DNA from: Anaerolineaceae bacterium oral taxon 439
GTDB lineage: Bacteria > Chloroflexota > Anaerolineae > Anaerolineales > Anaerolineaceae
Direction of reading: 5' to 3'
Length of the DNA: 64,000 nt
Assembly: GCA_001717545.1 (NCBI GenBank)
Contig: CP017039.1
Span: forward strand, 682,001-746,000
In this document: positions 25,686 through 34,483 of the stretch, piece by piece
How the letters are laid out: the number at the start of each line of letters is the position of its first letter
Position numbering within the stretch: the stretch's first letter is position 1
Notes under the pieces: generated by a model
The model's database searches: none
The model's input: the letters and a program-made list of their open reading frames with translations, nothing else
Told to the model about the DNA's origin: nothing
Translations under genes and position numbers: made by a program

Positions 25686-27407
25686 ATGAGGACGTTTTAT
25701 AAATCGATTGTTATCAGCTGCATTCTGGCGATCTTAATCATCGCCGCGCCCGCCTCGGCAGAGCAAGGTAAATTTTATCGAACCTTCTTCCAATCAGGCG
25801 ATATTCCATCCATCGATCAGGCGCTCGTCGGCGACCAGATCGGGATCCAGCTTGTGGACGAGCTGACCGTCGGACTCCTGCGCCAGAACGAAGTCAGCGG
25901 GGCGATTGAAAACGGAATGGCCGAGTCGTTCGAGGTTTCCGCCGACGGCCGCGTTTACACCTTTAAAATCCGGCAGGGCGTTCCCTGGGTCCGCTACAAC
26001 GCGGAAACCGACGCCGTCGAAGAGGCGCTTGACTGCGACGGGAAGGTTCGAATTGTAACCGCCGCGGACTTCGCCTATGGCGCCGAACGAACGCTGCGCC
26101 CGGAAACCGCTTCGGACTACGCCTACGTCGCTTACGCGATCGAAGGCGCCGAAGCGTTCAACATGCCGGAAGAAGACAAGGAGCCAGATTTCGCAGCCGT
26201 CGGCGTCAAGGTTATCGACGATTTCACGATCGAATATACGTTCGTTGAACCCGGCGTTTTCAACCAGAATATTATCTCGATGTGGATGCTGCATGCCATG
26301 CCCAGATGGGTCATTGAAGGAGACGCCTGCACCGAGGGCGTCGCGGAACGCTGGACCGAGAGCGAGACGTATCAGGGCTACGGCCCGTTCACGCTCAAAG
26401 AATGGATCCATGATTCGCACCTGACCATCCTCGCGAATCCCTTCTGGCCCGGGACAGAAGAAATCCCAGCGCCGACAATCGCCGGCGTTATTGTCCATAT
26501 CATGGACTCGTCCGCCGGATTGTCCGAGTATGAAGCCGGGAACATGGACACCGCGGGAATCACCGCCGCGGATTACGATCGAATCATGACCGATCCGGTC
26601 CTCTCCGCCGAAGTCGTCGACCTGAAAGGCGACGTCGGGACGGAATTCCTGATCTTCAATCCGAACCTTCCCCCGACCGACGACGTCCGCGTCCGGAAAG
26701 CGTTAGCTTACGCGATTGATCGTGACGCAGTTGTTGCGACGCTGAAGGCCGGAATGACCGCCAAAGCGTTTATTCATCCGGGCGTAACCGGCGCGCCGGT
26801 CAGCGATGATCCCGACTTTGGCGCAAGCTTCGATACCGGAAAAGCTCGGGAACTGATCGCCGGTTACTGCGCAGAGAAGGGTATTACGCCCGCGGACATC
26901 ACCGTTACCGTCGCGTATAACACGAGCGAAAGCCGAAAAATGTATATGGAACTGCTTCAGTACATGTGGTCCGATTCGCTGGGAATCAACGTCGAGCTGA
27001 AAAACAGCGAATGGAAGGTTTATAAGGTTGAACGCGAGGAGGGGACCTCGAACGTCTACCGCTCGACCTGGGTCCAGGATTACATGGACGCCAATAATTT
27101 TACCCGGGACGTTTTCCTCTGTGGCGCGTCGTATCAGGCCGTAACCGACTGGCCGAGCGTTGGCTGCGTTGAAAGGGATGACCCGCTCTTCCGGGAATAC
27201 GAGGAAGTCGTCCTGACGGCGGCAAGGGAGCTCGACCCGGAAAAACGCGTGGAGCTGTATACGCGCTCGGACGAAATCCTGATCAACGAAGCGGCGATCG
27301 TCACGCCGACCTATTATTACGGTGGACCGTTCCTGCGGAAACCGAATATCAAGGCTCCGGAATCGCTGACCGGATATGAACGCTGGGAAAAATGGACGAT
27401 AGAGTAA
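25686..27407 (+). CDS. ABC transporter substrate-binding protein, family 5 (peptide/nickel type)
   Basis: 573-residue extracellular solute-binding protein of the DppA/OppA family. N-terminal signal peptide (MRTFYKSIVISCILAILIIAAPASA); no lipobox Cys, so it is secreted or anchored by an uncleaved helix. Family features include GMAESFEVSADGRVYTFKIRQGVPW, the DDVRVRKALAYAIDRDAVV motif and PTYYYGGPFL near the end. No permease or ATPase gene adjoins, so it is an orphan binding protein whose ligand (peptide, sugar or metal chelate) is not predictable. Good ribosome site (CTGGAGGTG); a terminator follows. Confidence 0.9.
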   Translation: MRTFYKSIVISCILAILIIAAPASAEQGKFYRTFFQSGDIPSIDQALVGDQIGIQLVDELTVGLLRQNEVSGAIENGMAESFEVSADGRVYTFKIRQGVPWVRYNAETDAVEEALDCDGKVRIVTAADFAYGAERTLRPETASDYAYVAYAIEGAEAFNMPEEDKEPDFAAVGVKVIDDFTIEYTFVEPGVFNQNIISMWMLHAMPRWVIEGDACTEGVAERWTESETYQGYGPFTLKEWIHDSHLTILANPFWPGTEEIPAPTIAGVIVHIMDSSAGLSEYEAGNMDTAGITAADYDRIMTDPVLSAEVVDLKGDVGTEFLIFNPNLPPTDDVRVRKALAYAIDRDAVVATLKAGMTAKAFIHPGVTGAPVSDDPDFGASFDTGKARELIAGYCAEKGITPADITVTVAYNTSESRKMYMELLQYMWSDSLGINVELKNSEWKVYKVEREEGTSNVYRSTWVQDYMDANNFTRDVFLCGASYQAVTDWPSVGCVERDDPLFREYEEVVLTAARELDPEKRVELYTRSDEILINEAAIVTPTYYYGGPFLRKPNIKAPESLTGYERWEKWTIE

Positions 27408-27434
27408 GAAAAACTGACATTTAATATTTAATCC

Positions 27435-27474
27435 AAAGAAGAAGCCGCGGAGCGTTTCACGCGGCTTCTTCTTT
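27435..27474. terminator. Bidirectional terminator between convergent genes
   Basis: AAAGAAGAAGCCGCG (27435-27449) pairs perfectly with CGCGGCTTCTTCTTT (27460-27474). It lies between the ends of the solute-binding protein gene (plus) and the giant surface protein gene (minus) and has A- and T-runs suited to both. Confidence 0.85.
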
Positions 27475-27490
27475 GTGTCGCGCTTCTTTT

Positions 27491-30400
27491 CTACTGGATA
27501 AAGCGGTTGACGACTGTCAGCCCGTTTTCCTCTTTCTCGTATCCTTCCGGAACGAAATCCAGACCGTAGGCGTTGACCTCCTGAACCGAAAAGATATAAG
27601 GAGCGCCCGCGCGGTTAGTCGATTCCAGATTCGCCCAGGCGACGCTCCTGACCGATCCGTTCAGCTGCTTCAGGATCGCGTCCGGGACCTCCTCCAGCGG
27701 CCCGCCCTCAACGTTCCGGAAAAGCTTGAACCAGACCGCAGGAACGTCCGCCGGCGCATCGACCCATTCGATCTCGGCCACCGCCGCGCCATTCATCGGA
27801 ATCATGTACGTATTCGTCACGCGGAGCCCGCTCTCGCTCTTCACGTAATTCACCGGCACCGTGTCACGCCCCAGACTATCCACCTCGCGAACAGAAAACT
27901 GGTAAGGAATGCCGTTGATATCGGTCGATTCCAAACCGTCCCAATGCGCTGTTGTCATGCCGCTCGGAAGCTCGACGATCTTCGATCCGGGGATCAGGAT
28001 TTCGGCTTCATCGCCAATGCGCCGGTAAACCCGGAACCAGGTTGTCGGACGATCGTCTTCCGGCCCGTCAACCCAGACTTTCGTCGCGTCGACGACTCCG
28101 TCGGTCGGGATAATGTATGTATTGATAACGACCTGGCCGCTGAGCTTCTTCAGGTAACCGGGCGCGTTCGTCGGCTCGCCGGCCTCATCAACGATCTGAA
28201 TCGTAAATAAATACTCGTTTCCGTAAATATCAATTTCCTCCAGATCGGTCCATTCGACCGACGTCGTACCGTTCGGAAGCACCTTGATTTCCGCATTCGG
28301 GACATCCTCCGGGTAGCCGATATCGATCTGGCGTTGGAGCTTGAGGCGGACGGTCGGGCGATTATCCTTCGGGCCGCCTTTCCACTGTACCGTTCCGCGT
28401 GCCGTTCCTGTCTTCGGTACGACGAACGTATTCGTCACGGTCAGCCCGTCGACCGCCGTCACGTAGCGGTCGAGTACGAGGTCCCCGCCCTGCTCGTTAA
28501 CCGGACGGACGCTGTAGAAATACGGCGTTCCCGCGATATCCGTCCGCGGAAGATCGGTCCATTTTACAACCGTCACGCCATTAACGAGCGCCTTTACGAC
28601 CGCGTCCGGAACGGTCTCAATGACGCCGTTTTCGCCTGACTTTCGGAAAAGCTTCAGATAAACCGTCGGGCGCAGGATCGTTCCGCCCTGCCAGACGACA
28701 TGGCCCTCGGCGTCGTAATCGAACGGGATCTGGTACGTATTGACGACCGACATTCCGTTTTCAGTCTTGAGGTAATCCTTCGGCGCCGCGCTCTTCCCGG
28801 TTTCGTCCGTTTCCATAACGCTGAACGTATACGTATTTGCCTCCGCGTCGGTCGCTTCAAGGTTGTCCCAGGACGCCGTCGTCATGCCATGGATCATTTT
28901 GACGATTGGCGCGTCCGGAACCGGGCCCGGCGCCCCTCCCGCCACGCTGCGCATCAGCCGCAGCCAGGTATCAGGGCGATGCGATCCGTCGCCGTCAACC
29001 CAGCTCAGCGTTGCCTGCGCGCTGGCATAGCGCGGAATGATATAACGATTCGTAATCGTCATCCCGTCCTCAATCTTTTCATAGTTGGCAAGGAAAAAAA
29101 TCTCCCCGGCCGCGTTGACGAGGCGCACGCTGAATTCGTAAGGCCGGCCGTCGAGATCGGTCGCGTCCAGATTATCCCAGGTAACGCTGCTCTCCCCCGC
29201 TGGAACGGCTAAAATCTGCGCGTTGGGAACGGCCTCCGGGATCGCGTCCGGATCGCTCCTGCGGAAGAGGCTGAGCCAGATCGGCGGACGGTTATTCTTC
29301 GGACCGTCGATCCAGTTGACCCGCGCGGTTGCGGAGGCGTCCGTCGGAACGATAAAGACGTTCCGAACGATCAGCCCGTCGATCAAACTCGAATAATCTG
29401 GAATCGTCGTTTCCTCGTTCTGATTATTGACGATCCGAACTGAGAACTGATAAGGATTCCCGTTCAGGTCGCCGACCTCTAACCCATCCCAATGGACCGT
29501 TGTCATGTCGTTTTCGACCATGCGGCGCGGCGTATTCGGGACCGGTTCCGCTTCCCCGCCCATAACTGACCGGACAAGCGCTAACTGGAACGACGGGCGC
29601 GGAACGAGCGCCCCGTTCATCCATTCGATCGAGGCTGTCGCTTCCGCGTTCGTCGGGATCACGTATCGATTGACAACCGTCATCCCATTGACCAGCGCCG
29701 AATAATTTTCTGGCTCGGACGACTCGCCTTCAGAGTTGACGACGGAGACCGAGAAAATATACGGATCGCCGTCGATCGTCGTAACCTCTAATCCGGTCCA
29801 ATGAACCGTCGCCACGCCGTTCGGAACGGACTGGATCGTCGCTTCCGGGACCTCCTCCACGGAAGCGCCTTCGATACGACGGTTCAGCTTCAGGTAAATT
29901 TCCGGACGGGAATCCTCCGGACCATTTTCCCAAAGAACCGTCGCGACCGCGCTTCCGTCTCTCGGGACGATATACGTATTGGTAACGATCGTCCCCATCT
30001 CCGCCCGCTCATACCCCAAGGGATTTTCCGGAACGAAAACGCCGTCGCGAAGCTGGCCCTCGATGACCGTAAAATTGTAGGCGCTGCCGGCAAGGTCCGT
30101 TCGTTCCAGCCCATACCAGGCGGCCTGTGTCGTGCCGGACGGAATTTCGATCGGTTCAGCGCCTGGAATATCCTGCGGTTCGCCGCCTTCGACCGCGCGC
30201 CGCGGCTTGAGCCAGACGGTCGGACGTTCTCCCCGGATCCCGCCATTCCAGATGATTTCCGCCTGAATTTCGCCATTCGTCGGAATAATGTACCGATTCG
30301 TCACGGTCAGCCCGTCCGCCGTCGTTTCGTAATCGTCGAGCCGGAGCGGTCTCCCGTTGGAAGCGACCGGTTCGACGCTGAACGTATACGGATTCCCGAA

Positions 30401-33400
30401 ACGGTCCGTCCGTTCCAACTTCTCCCAGGAAGCGGTCGGCGCACCGTTTTCAACTTTCACCAGACCGACGGTCGGAACCGGTTCACGCTCTTCCTCTTCC
30501 GACTGCCGATAAAGCCTGAGGTAGATCGTCGGACGGTTTGCGGTCGATCCGTTCGTCCAATCGATAACCGCCTTCGCGGACGCGTCCGTCGTCACGATAA
30601 ACGTATTCGTAACGTTCAGCCCGTCAACCGAAACGGCGTAAGCGTACGGATCCCGGGGAACAAATTCCCCGTTTTCCGTTTGGCCAACGCGGACGGAAAA
30701 CGTATAGGGATTCCCATCGAGGTCGGTCTCTTCGAGCCCGCTCCAATCGCCTTCGGTCTCGCCCGCGGAAAGCGCGATCGTGTCCTGATCGGGGACCGGT
30801 TCCGCTTCACGCCCTGCCGCGCTGCGCATCAATTGCAGGTCGATATCCGGCTTTTCCGTCGGGCCGTCGACCCAGAGCACCGACGCTTTCGCGCTTCCGT
30901 TCGTCGGCGGGACGTAGGAGTTCGTAACCGTCAGTCCGGTTTCGGTCTTCGTATAATTCGGCGGCGTAAAATCGTCGCCAGCCAGATTCACCTGCCGGAC
31001 CGAGAAGATATACGGTTCTCCCTGGATCGTCGTCATTTCCAGCCCGTTCCAGATAATTTTCCCATCGATCTTGGAAAACCGCGCGATCGTCGTATCGGGA
31101 GCGACGCGCGCTTCGGTCTGTCCGGCTAACTGGCGATAAAGCCGTCCGAATACGGTCGGGCGGTTGTCCGGATCGCCGTTCAGCCATTCGACCTGCGCGA
31201 CGACCTGCCCATCGTTGCGGACGACATACTGGTTTGTGACCGTGAGTCCGTTAATAGCCGTATCGTAATCTTTCAAGCGCGCCTGCTTAAACGTACCGTC
31301 CTCGATAATCCCCTGCCGGACGCCGAACCGGTAAACGTCGCCCTTGAGCGACGTTCTTTCCAGGCCGCTCCAGGACGCCTCGGTCAGGCCCGAATCAAGA
31401 ACGACGGGATCGACGCCGGGAACGGCTTCCTCCCCACCGAATCCAACCCGCCGTGTCAGCTGGAGCGCGACGGTGGGCCGCGCCTCCGGCCCATCGCGCC
31501 ATTCAACCGCAGCTTTCGCCTCGCCGTCTACCGGGATCGAATACTGATTCCGAATTGTCAACGAATCCGGATAGGACGAAACGTAATCCGGAACCGGCTC
31601 CGCGAGCCCGATCCGGAATGCGCGCGGATTCCCGTGCAGGTCGGTTACGGCGACGTCACGCCAGATATATTGAAGGTCCCCATCGGTGACGGTCGCCGGT
31701 TCTGAAAAGACTGGCGTGTCGTTCTGATATAAAACGACTTTCAGATCGGGACGCCGGACCGGCCCGTCAACCCATTCGAATTTTCCGACGATATTCGCCG
31801 TTTCGGGCGTAAACCGATTGACCATGACGACCTCGATCGCTTTCGCGACCTCCGAAAGCTGGATTTTACCGTCCTGCGGTCCGCCGGCGGCCTCGTATCC
31901 GTCGGACAACTTGCTCCTCGTGATCTGATACTCGCCGTAAATCAGCTCGCTGAGCGTGACGGGGGCCTGTTCCGAGAGGGTAATTTTCTGATGATATCCG
32001 TTCGGCCCTTCGATAATATAATTGAACTCGCGGGAATCGTTTTCGATTCTGGCGCCGGACGGATCGATCAAATCCTGCCGGAAGGTCAGGATCCCTCCCG
32101 GCTTAATCTGATTCACGATCGTCAGGCTAACCGGTTCCGACTCCGGCGTCAGCGTAAACGAACTCGGCAGGATCATAACCGAATAATCGTCGATCGATCC
32201 GAGGTTCGTATCCGTTTCGACGACTTTGTACGTTCCGGGCGTGTCCAAATCCAAAATCATTTTCGTTTCATACGCGCCGATTTCGTAAACCTTCCTCTGA
32301 TTCTCCGTCGTCAATTCAATTGTGAATTTCCGGTCCGGTTGGTTCACGAACTGATTCATTCCATCTAACAGGTGATTATCAACTCGGATAAAAACCGGCG
32401 AAACCTCCGGGGCTTCGATTGGAATCGATACGACGTCGGTTCCGGAGAGGCGATACCTGAGGACGCCGGTCGCGACCGTCGGATAGGATTTCCGATCCGG
32501 TGTCAGGATTTGAAGAATATCCTTTGTCGGGCGGATTACGTACGTAAGCGTCTGCCGTTCTCCGGCGGCAAACGGACCCGGTTCCCAGGTAAAAGCATCG
32601 TTTTTCTTGTTGTACGTGAACTTTCCTGAGCTGACCCTGACCGACTCGATCAGCTCGTCCGGAATCTCGAACCCCAGCTCGATTTGCTCCGTGTAGACGA
32701 TTTCGCGCGGACTTCCGAGCGCCCCGGCGGCGACCTGCTGGAGAGTTTCGGCTAACTCAGCGAGCGACGCGTTATACGCCGGTCCGATAATCGAAGCGGC
32801 ATTCTGATCCGTGTATTCGAGCGCGTTATCAATGGAAACAATAAAAAGCTCGATTCCCTTTGTCCGGGCAATAATCGATTCCGCAATCAGGCTGTTCGCC
32901 GCTTTCGAAGTAACCGCCGGCGCGGTATCCGGATAAACCTGCCCGTCATTGATCATCAAGTTATAATTAAAAGCGAAATCCGGTACGATCGTATTTGTCA
33001 CCAGCTCGCTCCCCTGAATCAGGCTGTACTCCTGCGGATTGGAGATCGCGAAGCTGGCGGTCGGACCGCTATTGAGGACCAGGACAATATTCCTGCGTTC
33101 AGCCGCGCTCCTCTCGATCATCGTCTCGGCCAGGTGAAGCCCCGCCTGTGCGTTCGCCGCAGAGCCCGGCGTCAGCGAACGGATCGCGGAAAGCAGCGTT
33201 TCCAGCTCGGACGCCGGAACAAGATCCTGAATCAACTTAACATCCTCGTCAAAGCTGATCAGTCCGACGCGCGCCTCCGCGGTTCCCGACGTCAGTATCG
33301 ATTCAGCGAGCGCAGCCAGCCCTTCCTTATATACGGCGAAATCCGCCTCCGAAGCGAAGCCGCTGCGGTCCGCGACAATCAGCGTATCGCGCCCCCCCGC

Positions 33401-33619
33401 CCCCGGAGAAGATGTTATATTCAATTCAACCGTCCAGGCGTTAATCCGATCCGTCGAAGCTGTAACCGTCTTCTCGGCGTAAACGGCGTCCTGCGCCGCG
33501 GCGGGCGAAACGCCGAAGCCAAAGAACGCGATCAGGATCAGCAGGATCGTGATCAGAGTTGTCGTAGAATAAGAACGTGCGGCGCGATACGCCGCCGGCT
33601 GGGAATAAGGTTCGGTCAT
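27491..33619 (-). CDS. Giant secreted protein: vWA-like domain plus 14 CnaB-like repeats
   Basis: 2,042 residues. An N-terminal signal or anchor helix (about 20-42, ending SPAAAQ) precedes a vWA-like domain (about 60-300) whose metal site looks degraded: DRSGF instead of DxSxS (Asp84) and LNSG where TDG is expected. Residues about 300-600 are beta-rich spacer domains. From about 606 to the end come 14 tandem CnaB-type repeats of roughly 100 residues, each with a Trp-containing first strand, RPxxxLxL, WxGLExTD, PYxFSV and a final V-x-N-x-Y. Only repeat 13 keeps Lys, Glu and Asn (1847, 1912, 1936) for an isopeptide bond. No LPXTG, helix or anchor follows the last repeat. Probably a long surface or matrix fibre; role inferred. 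Confidence 0.88.
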   Translation of the reverse strand: MTEPYSQPAAYRAARSYSTTTLITILLILIAFFGFGVSPAAAQDAVYAEKTVTASTDRINAWTVELNITSSPGAGGRDTLIVADRSGFASEADFAVYKEGLAALAESILTSGTAEARVGLISFDEDVKLIQDLVPASELETLLSAIRSLTPGSAANAQAGLHLAETMIERSAAERRNIVLVLNSGPTASFAISNPQEYSLIQGSELVTNTIVPDFAFNYNLMINDGQVYPDTAPAVTSKAANSLIAESIIARTKGIELFIVSIDNALEYTDQNAASIIGPAYNASLAELAETLQQVAAGALGSPREIVYTEQIELGFEIPDELIESVRVSSGKFTYNKKNDAFTWEPGPFAAGERQTLTYVIRPTKDILQILTPDRKSYPTVATGVLRYRLSGTDVVSIPIEAPEVSPVFIRVDNHLLDGMNQFVNQPDRKFTIELTTENQRKVYEIGAYETKMILDLDTPGTYKVVETDTNLGSIDDYSVMILPSSFTLTPESEPVSLTIVNQIKPGGILTFRQDLIDPSGARIENDSREFNYIIEGPNGYHQKITLSEQAPVTLSELIYGEYQITRSKLSDGYEAAGGPQDGKIQLSEVAKAIEVVMVNRFTPETANIVGKFEWVDGPVRRPDLKVVLYQNDTPVFSEPATVTDGDLQYIWRDVAVTDLHGNPRAFRIGLAEPVPDYVSSYPDSLTIRNQYSIPVDGEAKAAVEWRDGPEARPTVALQLTRRVGFGGEEAVPGVDPVVLDSGLTEASWSGLERTSLKGDVYRFGVRQGIIEDGTFKQARLKDYDTAINGLTVTNQYVVRNDGQVVAQVEWLNGDPDNRPTVFGRLYRQLAGQTEARVAPDTTIARFSKIDGKIIWNGLEMTTIQGEPYIFSVRQVNLAGDDFTPPNYTKTETGLTVTNSYVPPTNGSAKASVLWVDGPTEKPDIDLQLMRSAAGREAEPVPDQDTIALSAGETEGDWSGLEETDLDGNPYTFSVRVGQTENGEFVPRDPYAYAVSVDGLNVTNTFIVTTDASAKAVIDWTNGSTANRPTIYLRLYRQSEEEEREPVPTVGLVKVENGAPTASWEKLERTDRFGNPYTFSVEPVASNGRPLRLDDYETTADGLTVTNRYIIPTNGEIQAEIIWNGGIRGERPTVWLKPRRAVEGGEPQDIPGAEPIEIPSGTTQAAWYGLERTDLAGSAYNFTVIEGQLRDGVFVPENPLGYERAEMGTIVTNTYIVPRDGSAVATVLWENGPEDSRPEIYLKLNRRIEGASVEEVPEATIQSVPNGVATVHWTGLEVTTIDGDPYIFSVSVVNSEGESSEPENYSALVNGMTVVNRYVIPTNAEATASIEWMNGALVPRPSFQLALVRSVMGGEAEPVPNTPRRMVENDMTTVHWDGLEVGDLNGNPYQFSVRIVNNQNEETTIPDYSSLIDGLIVRNVFIVPTDASATARVNWIDGPKNNRPPIWLSLFRRSDPDAIPEAVPNAQILAVPAGESSVTWDNLDATDLDGRPYEFSVRLVNAAGEIFFLANYEKIEDGMTITNRYIIPRYASAQATLSWVDGDGSHRPDTWLRLMRSVAGGAPGPVPDAPIVKMIHGMTTASWDNLEATDAEANTYTFSVMETDETGKSAAPKDYLKTENGMSVVNTYQIPFDYDAEGHVVWQGGTILRPTVYLKLFRKSGENGVIETVPDAVVKALVNGVTVVKWTDLPRTDIAGTPYFYSVRPVNEQGGDLVLDRYVTAVDGLTVTNTFVVPKTGTARGTVQWKGGPKDNRPTVRLKLQRQIDIGYPEDVPNAEIKVLPNGTTSVEWTDLEEIDIYGNEYLFTIQIVDEAGEPTNAPGYLKKLSGQVVINTYIIPTDGVVDATKVWVDGPEDDRPTTWFRVYRRIGDEAEILIPGSKIVELPSGMTTAHWDGLESTDINGIPYQFSVREVDSLGRDTVPVNYVKSESGLRVTNTYMIPMNGAAVAEIEWVDAPADVPAVWFKLFRNVEGGPLEEVPDAILKQLNGSVRSVAWANLESTNRAGAPYIFSVQEVNAYGLDFVPEGYEKEENGLTVVNRFIQ

Positions 33620-34014
33620 TTCTGTCTCCTGCGCTATAATCTATTCGCGAATCATGTCCGCGATTATCAACAAAGCAAGCCTTATCTAATTTTAAGGGAC
33701 TTTTGCCGTTCATGCGGAAGGAGATTTAAAAATGGTCAGGAGCCTTGCGTGTCTATAGCACGAATAAGTTGCTGGCACTTGCCAGTTATAGAAGAAAGCG
33801 CTCTGTCTCTGAAATGGTCTGCTATCAAAGCAAAGAGGCTCTGCCGCCTCTGGGTGCATTTACTTTAAACAGCCCCCCTTATCATGATTTTTGCATTCGG
33901 ACAGGCGGCGGAAACGCGAAAAGGTGATATACTTACAAGTTGACTGGTCCCGTCGGCAGTGATTCCGCTTCCGAGCGCAGGAGACTTGCAATTTTTTTAT
34001 CAGGAGCATTGTCA
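33620..34014. other. Intergenic region with aborted reading frame upstream of rpsO
   Basis: No complete gene. A strong ribosome site (GAAGGAGATTTAAAA) precedes the ATG at 33732, but the frame stops after eight codons at 33758. Directly after it a second frame continues open to about 33868 (HLPVIEESALSLKWSAIKAK) without a start. This looks like the remains of a broken gene, or a leader peptide. A small hairpin (CTGGCA ct TGCCAG) lies within 33770-33790. The promoter of rpsO should be in the right half, but no consensus pair was found. Confidence 0.4.
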
Positions 34015-34287
34015 ATGGCTTTATCGAAGGAACAGAAGTTAGAAATTCAGGCAAAATTTGGCAAACACGAAGGCGACAGCGGCTCGACCGAGGTTCAGAT
34101 CGCGATGCTGACGCGGCGGATTTCCGAACTCACGGAGCACCTGAAGGCCAATAAGCACGACGAATCGTCTCGTCGCGGGCTGTTGAAGATGGTTGGGTAC
34201 CGCCGGCGTCTTCTCGCGTATCTTCGGAAAAAGAACTTCGCGTCGTATCTCGAAGTCAACGAGAAGTTGGGGTTGCGCGCCAAGTAA
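34015..34287 (+). CDS. rpsO: 30S ribosomal protein S15
   Basis: 90 residues with the full S15 pattern: [36 protein letters not shown] and [15 protein letters not shown]. It binds the central domain of 16S rRNA. The start is MALSKEQ at 34015; upstream in-frame ATGs are not conserved S15 sequence. Followed by pnp, the classic rpsO-pnp order. Confidence 0.98.
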   Translation: MALSKEQKLEIQAKFGKHEGDSGSTEVQIAMLTRRISELTEHLKANKHDESSRRGLLKMVGYRRRLLAYLRKKNFASYLEVNEKLGLRAK

Positions 34288-34303
34288 GAAAACAGGGTGA
34301 TCC

Positions 34304-34338
34304 GAAAAGCGTAGGTGACTTTCTCATCTACGCTTTTC
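34304..34338 (+). terminator. Stem-loop between rpsO and pnp
   Basis: GAAAAGCGTAG (34304-34314) pairs with CTACGCTTTTC (34328-34338). The U-run is inside the stem and followed by A residues, so it may be a partial terminator or an RNase processing hairpin, as occurs between rpsO and pnp in other bacteria. Confidence 0.6.
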
Positions 34339-34483
34339 AAAAACGGATTTGACACCGCTCAGATCCGTGTCGTTTGTCCGAGCCGCTCGTTGGGCATTGA
34401 AATAAGATTAGAAACCGACCGTTTTTCCGATCTTCTTTCAGTCCCTGACCGCGGCGCAAGTAGAAAAAAAACAGGTATTAGAA
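34339..34483 (+). other. pnp leader region, no gene seen
   Basis: About 145 bp between the rpsO stem-loop and pnp. It includes an A-rich stretch (AGTAGAAAAAAAACAGGTATT) providing a weak AGG ribosome site before the pnp ATG. No open frame worth calling. Confidence 0.3.

Noticed and set aside
29801-31129. 442-codon plus-strand open frame
   Set aside because: Antisense to the CnaB repeat array; the apparent repeats merely mirror the repeated DNA of the real gene.
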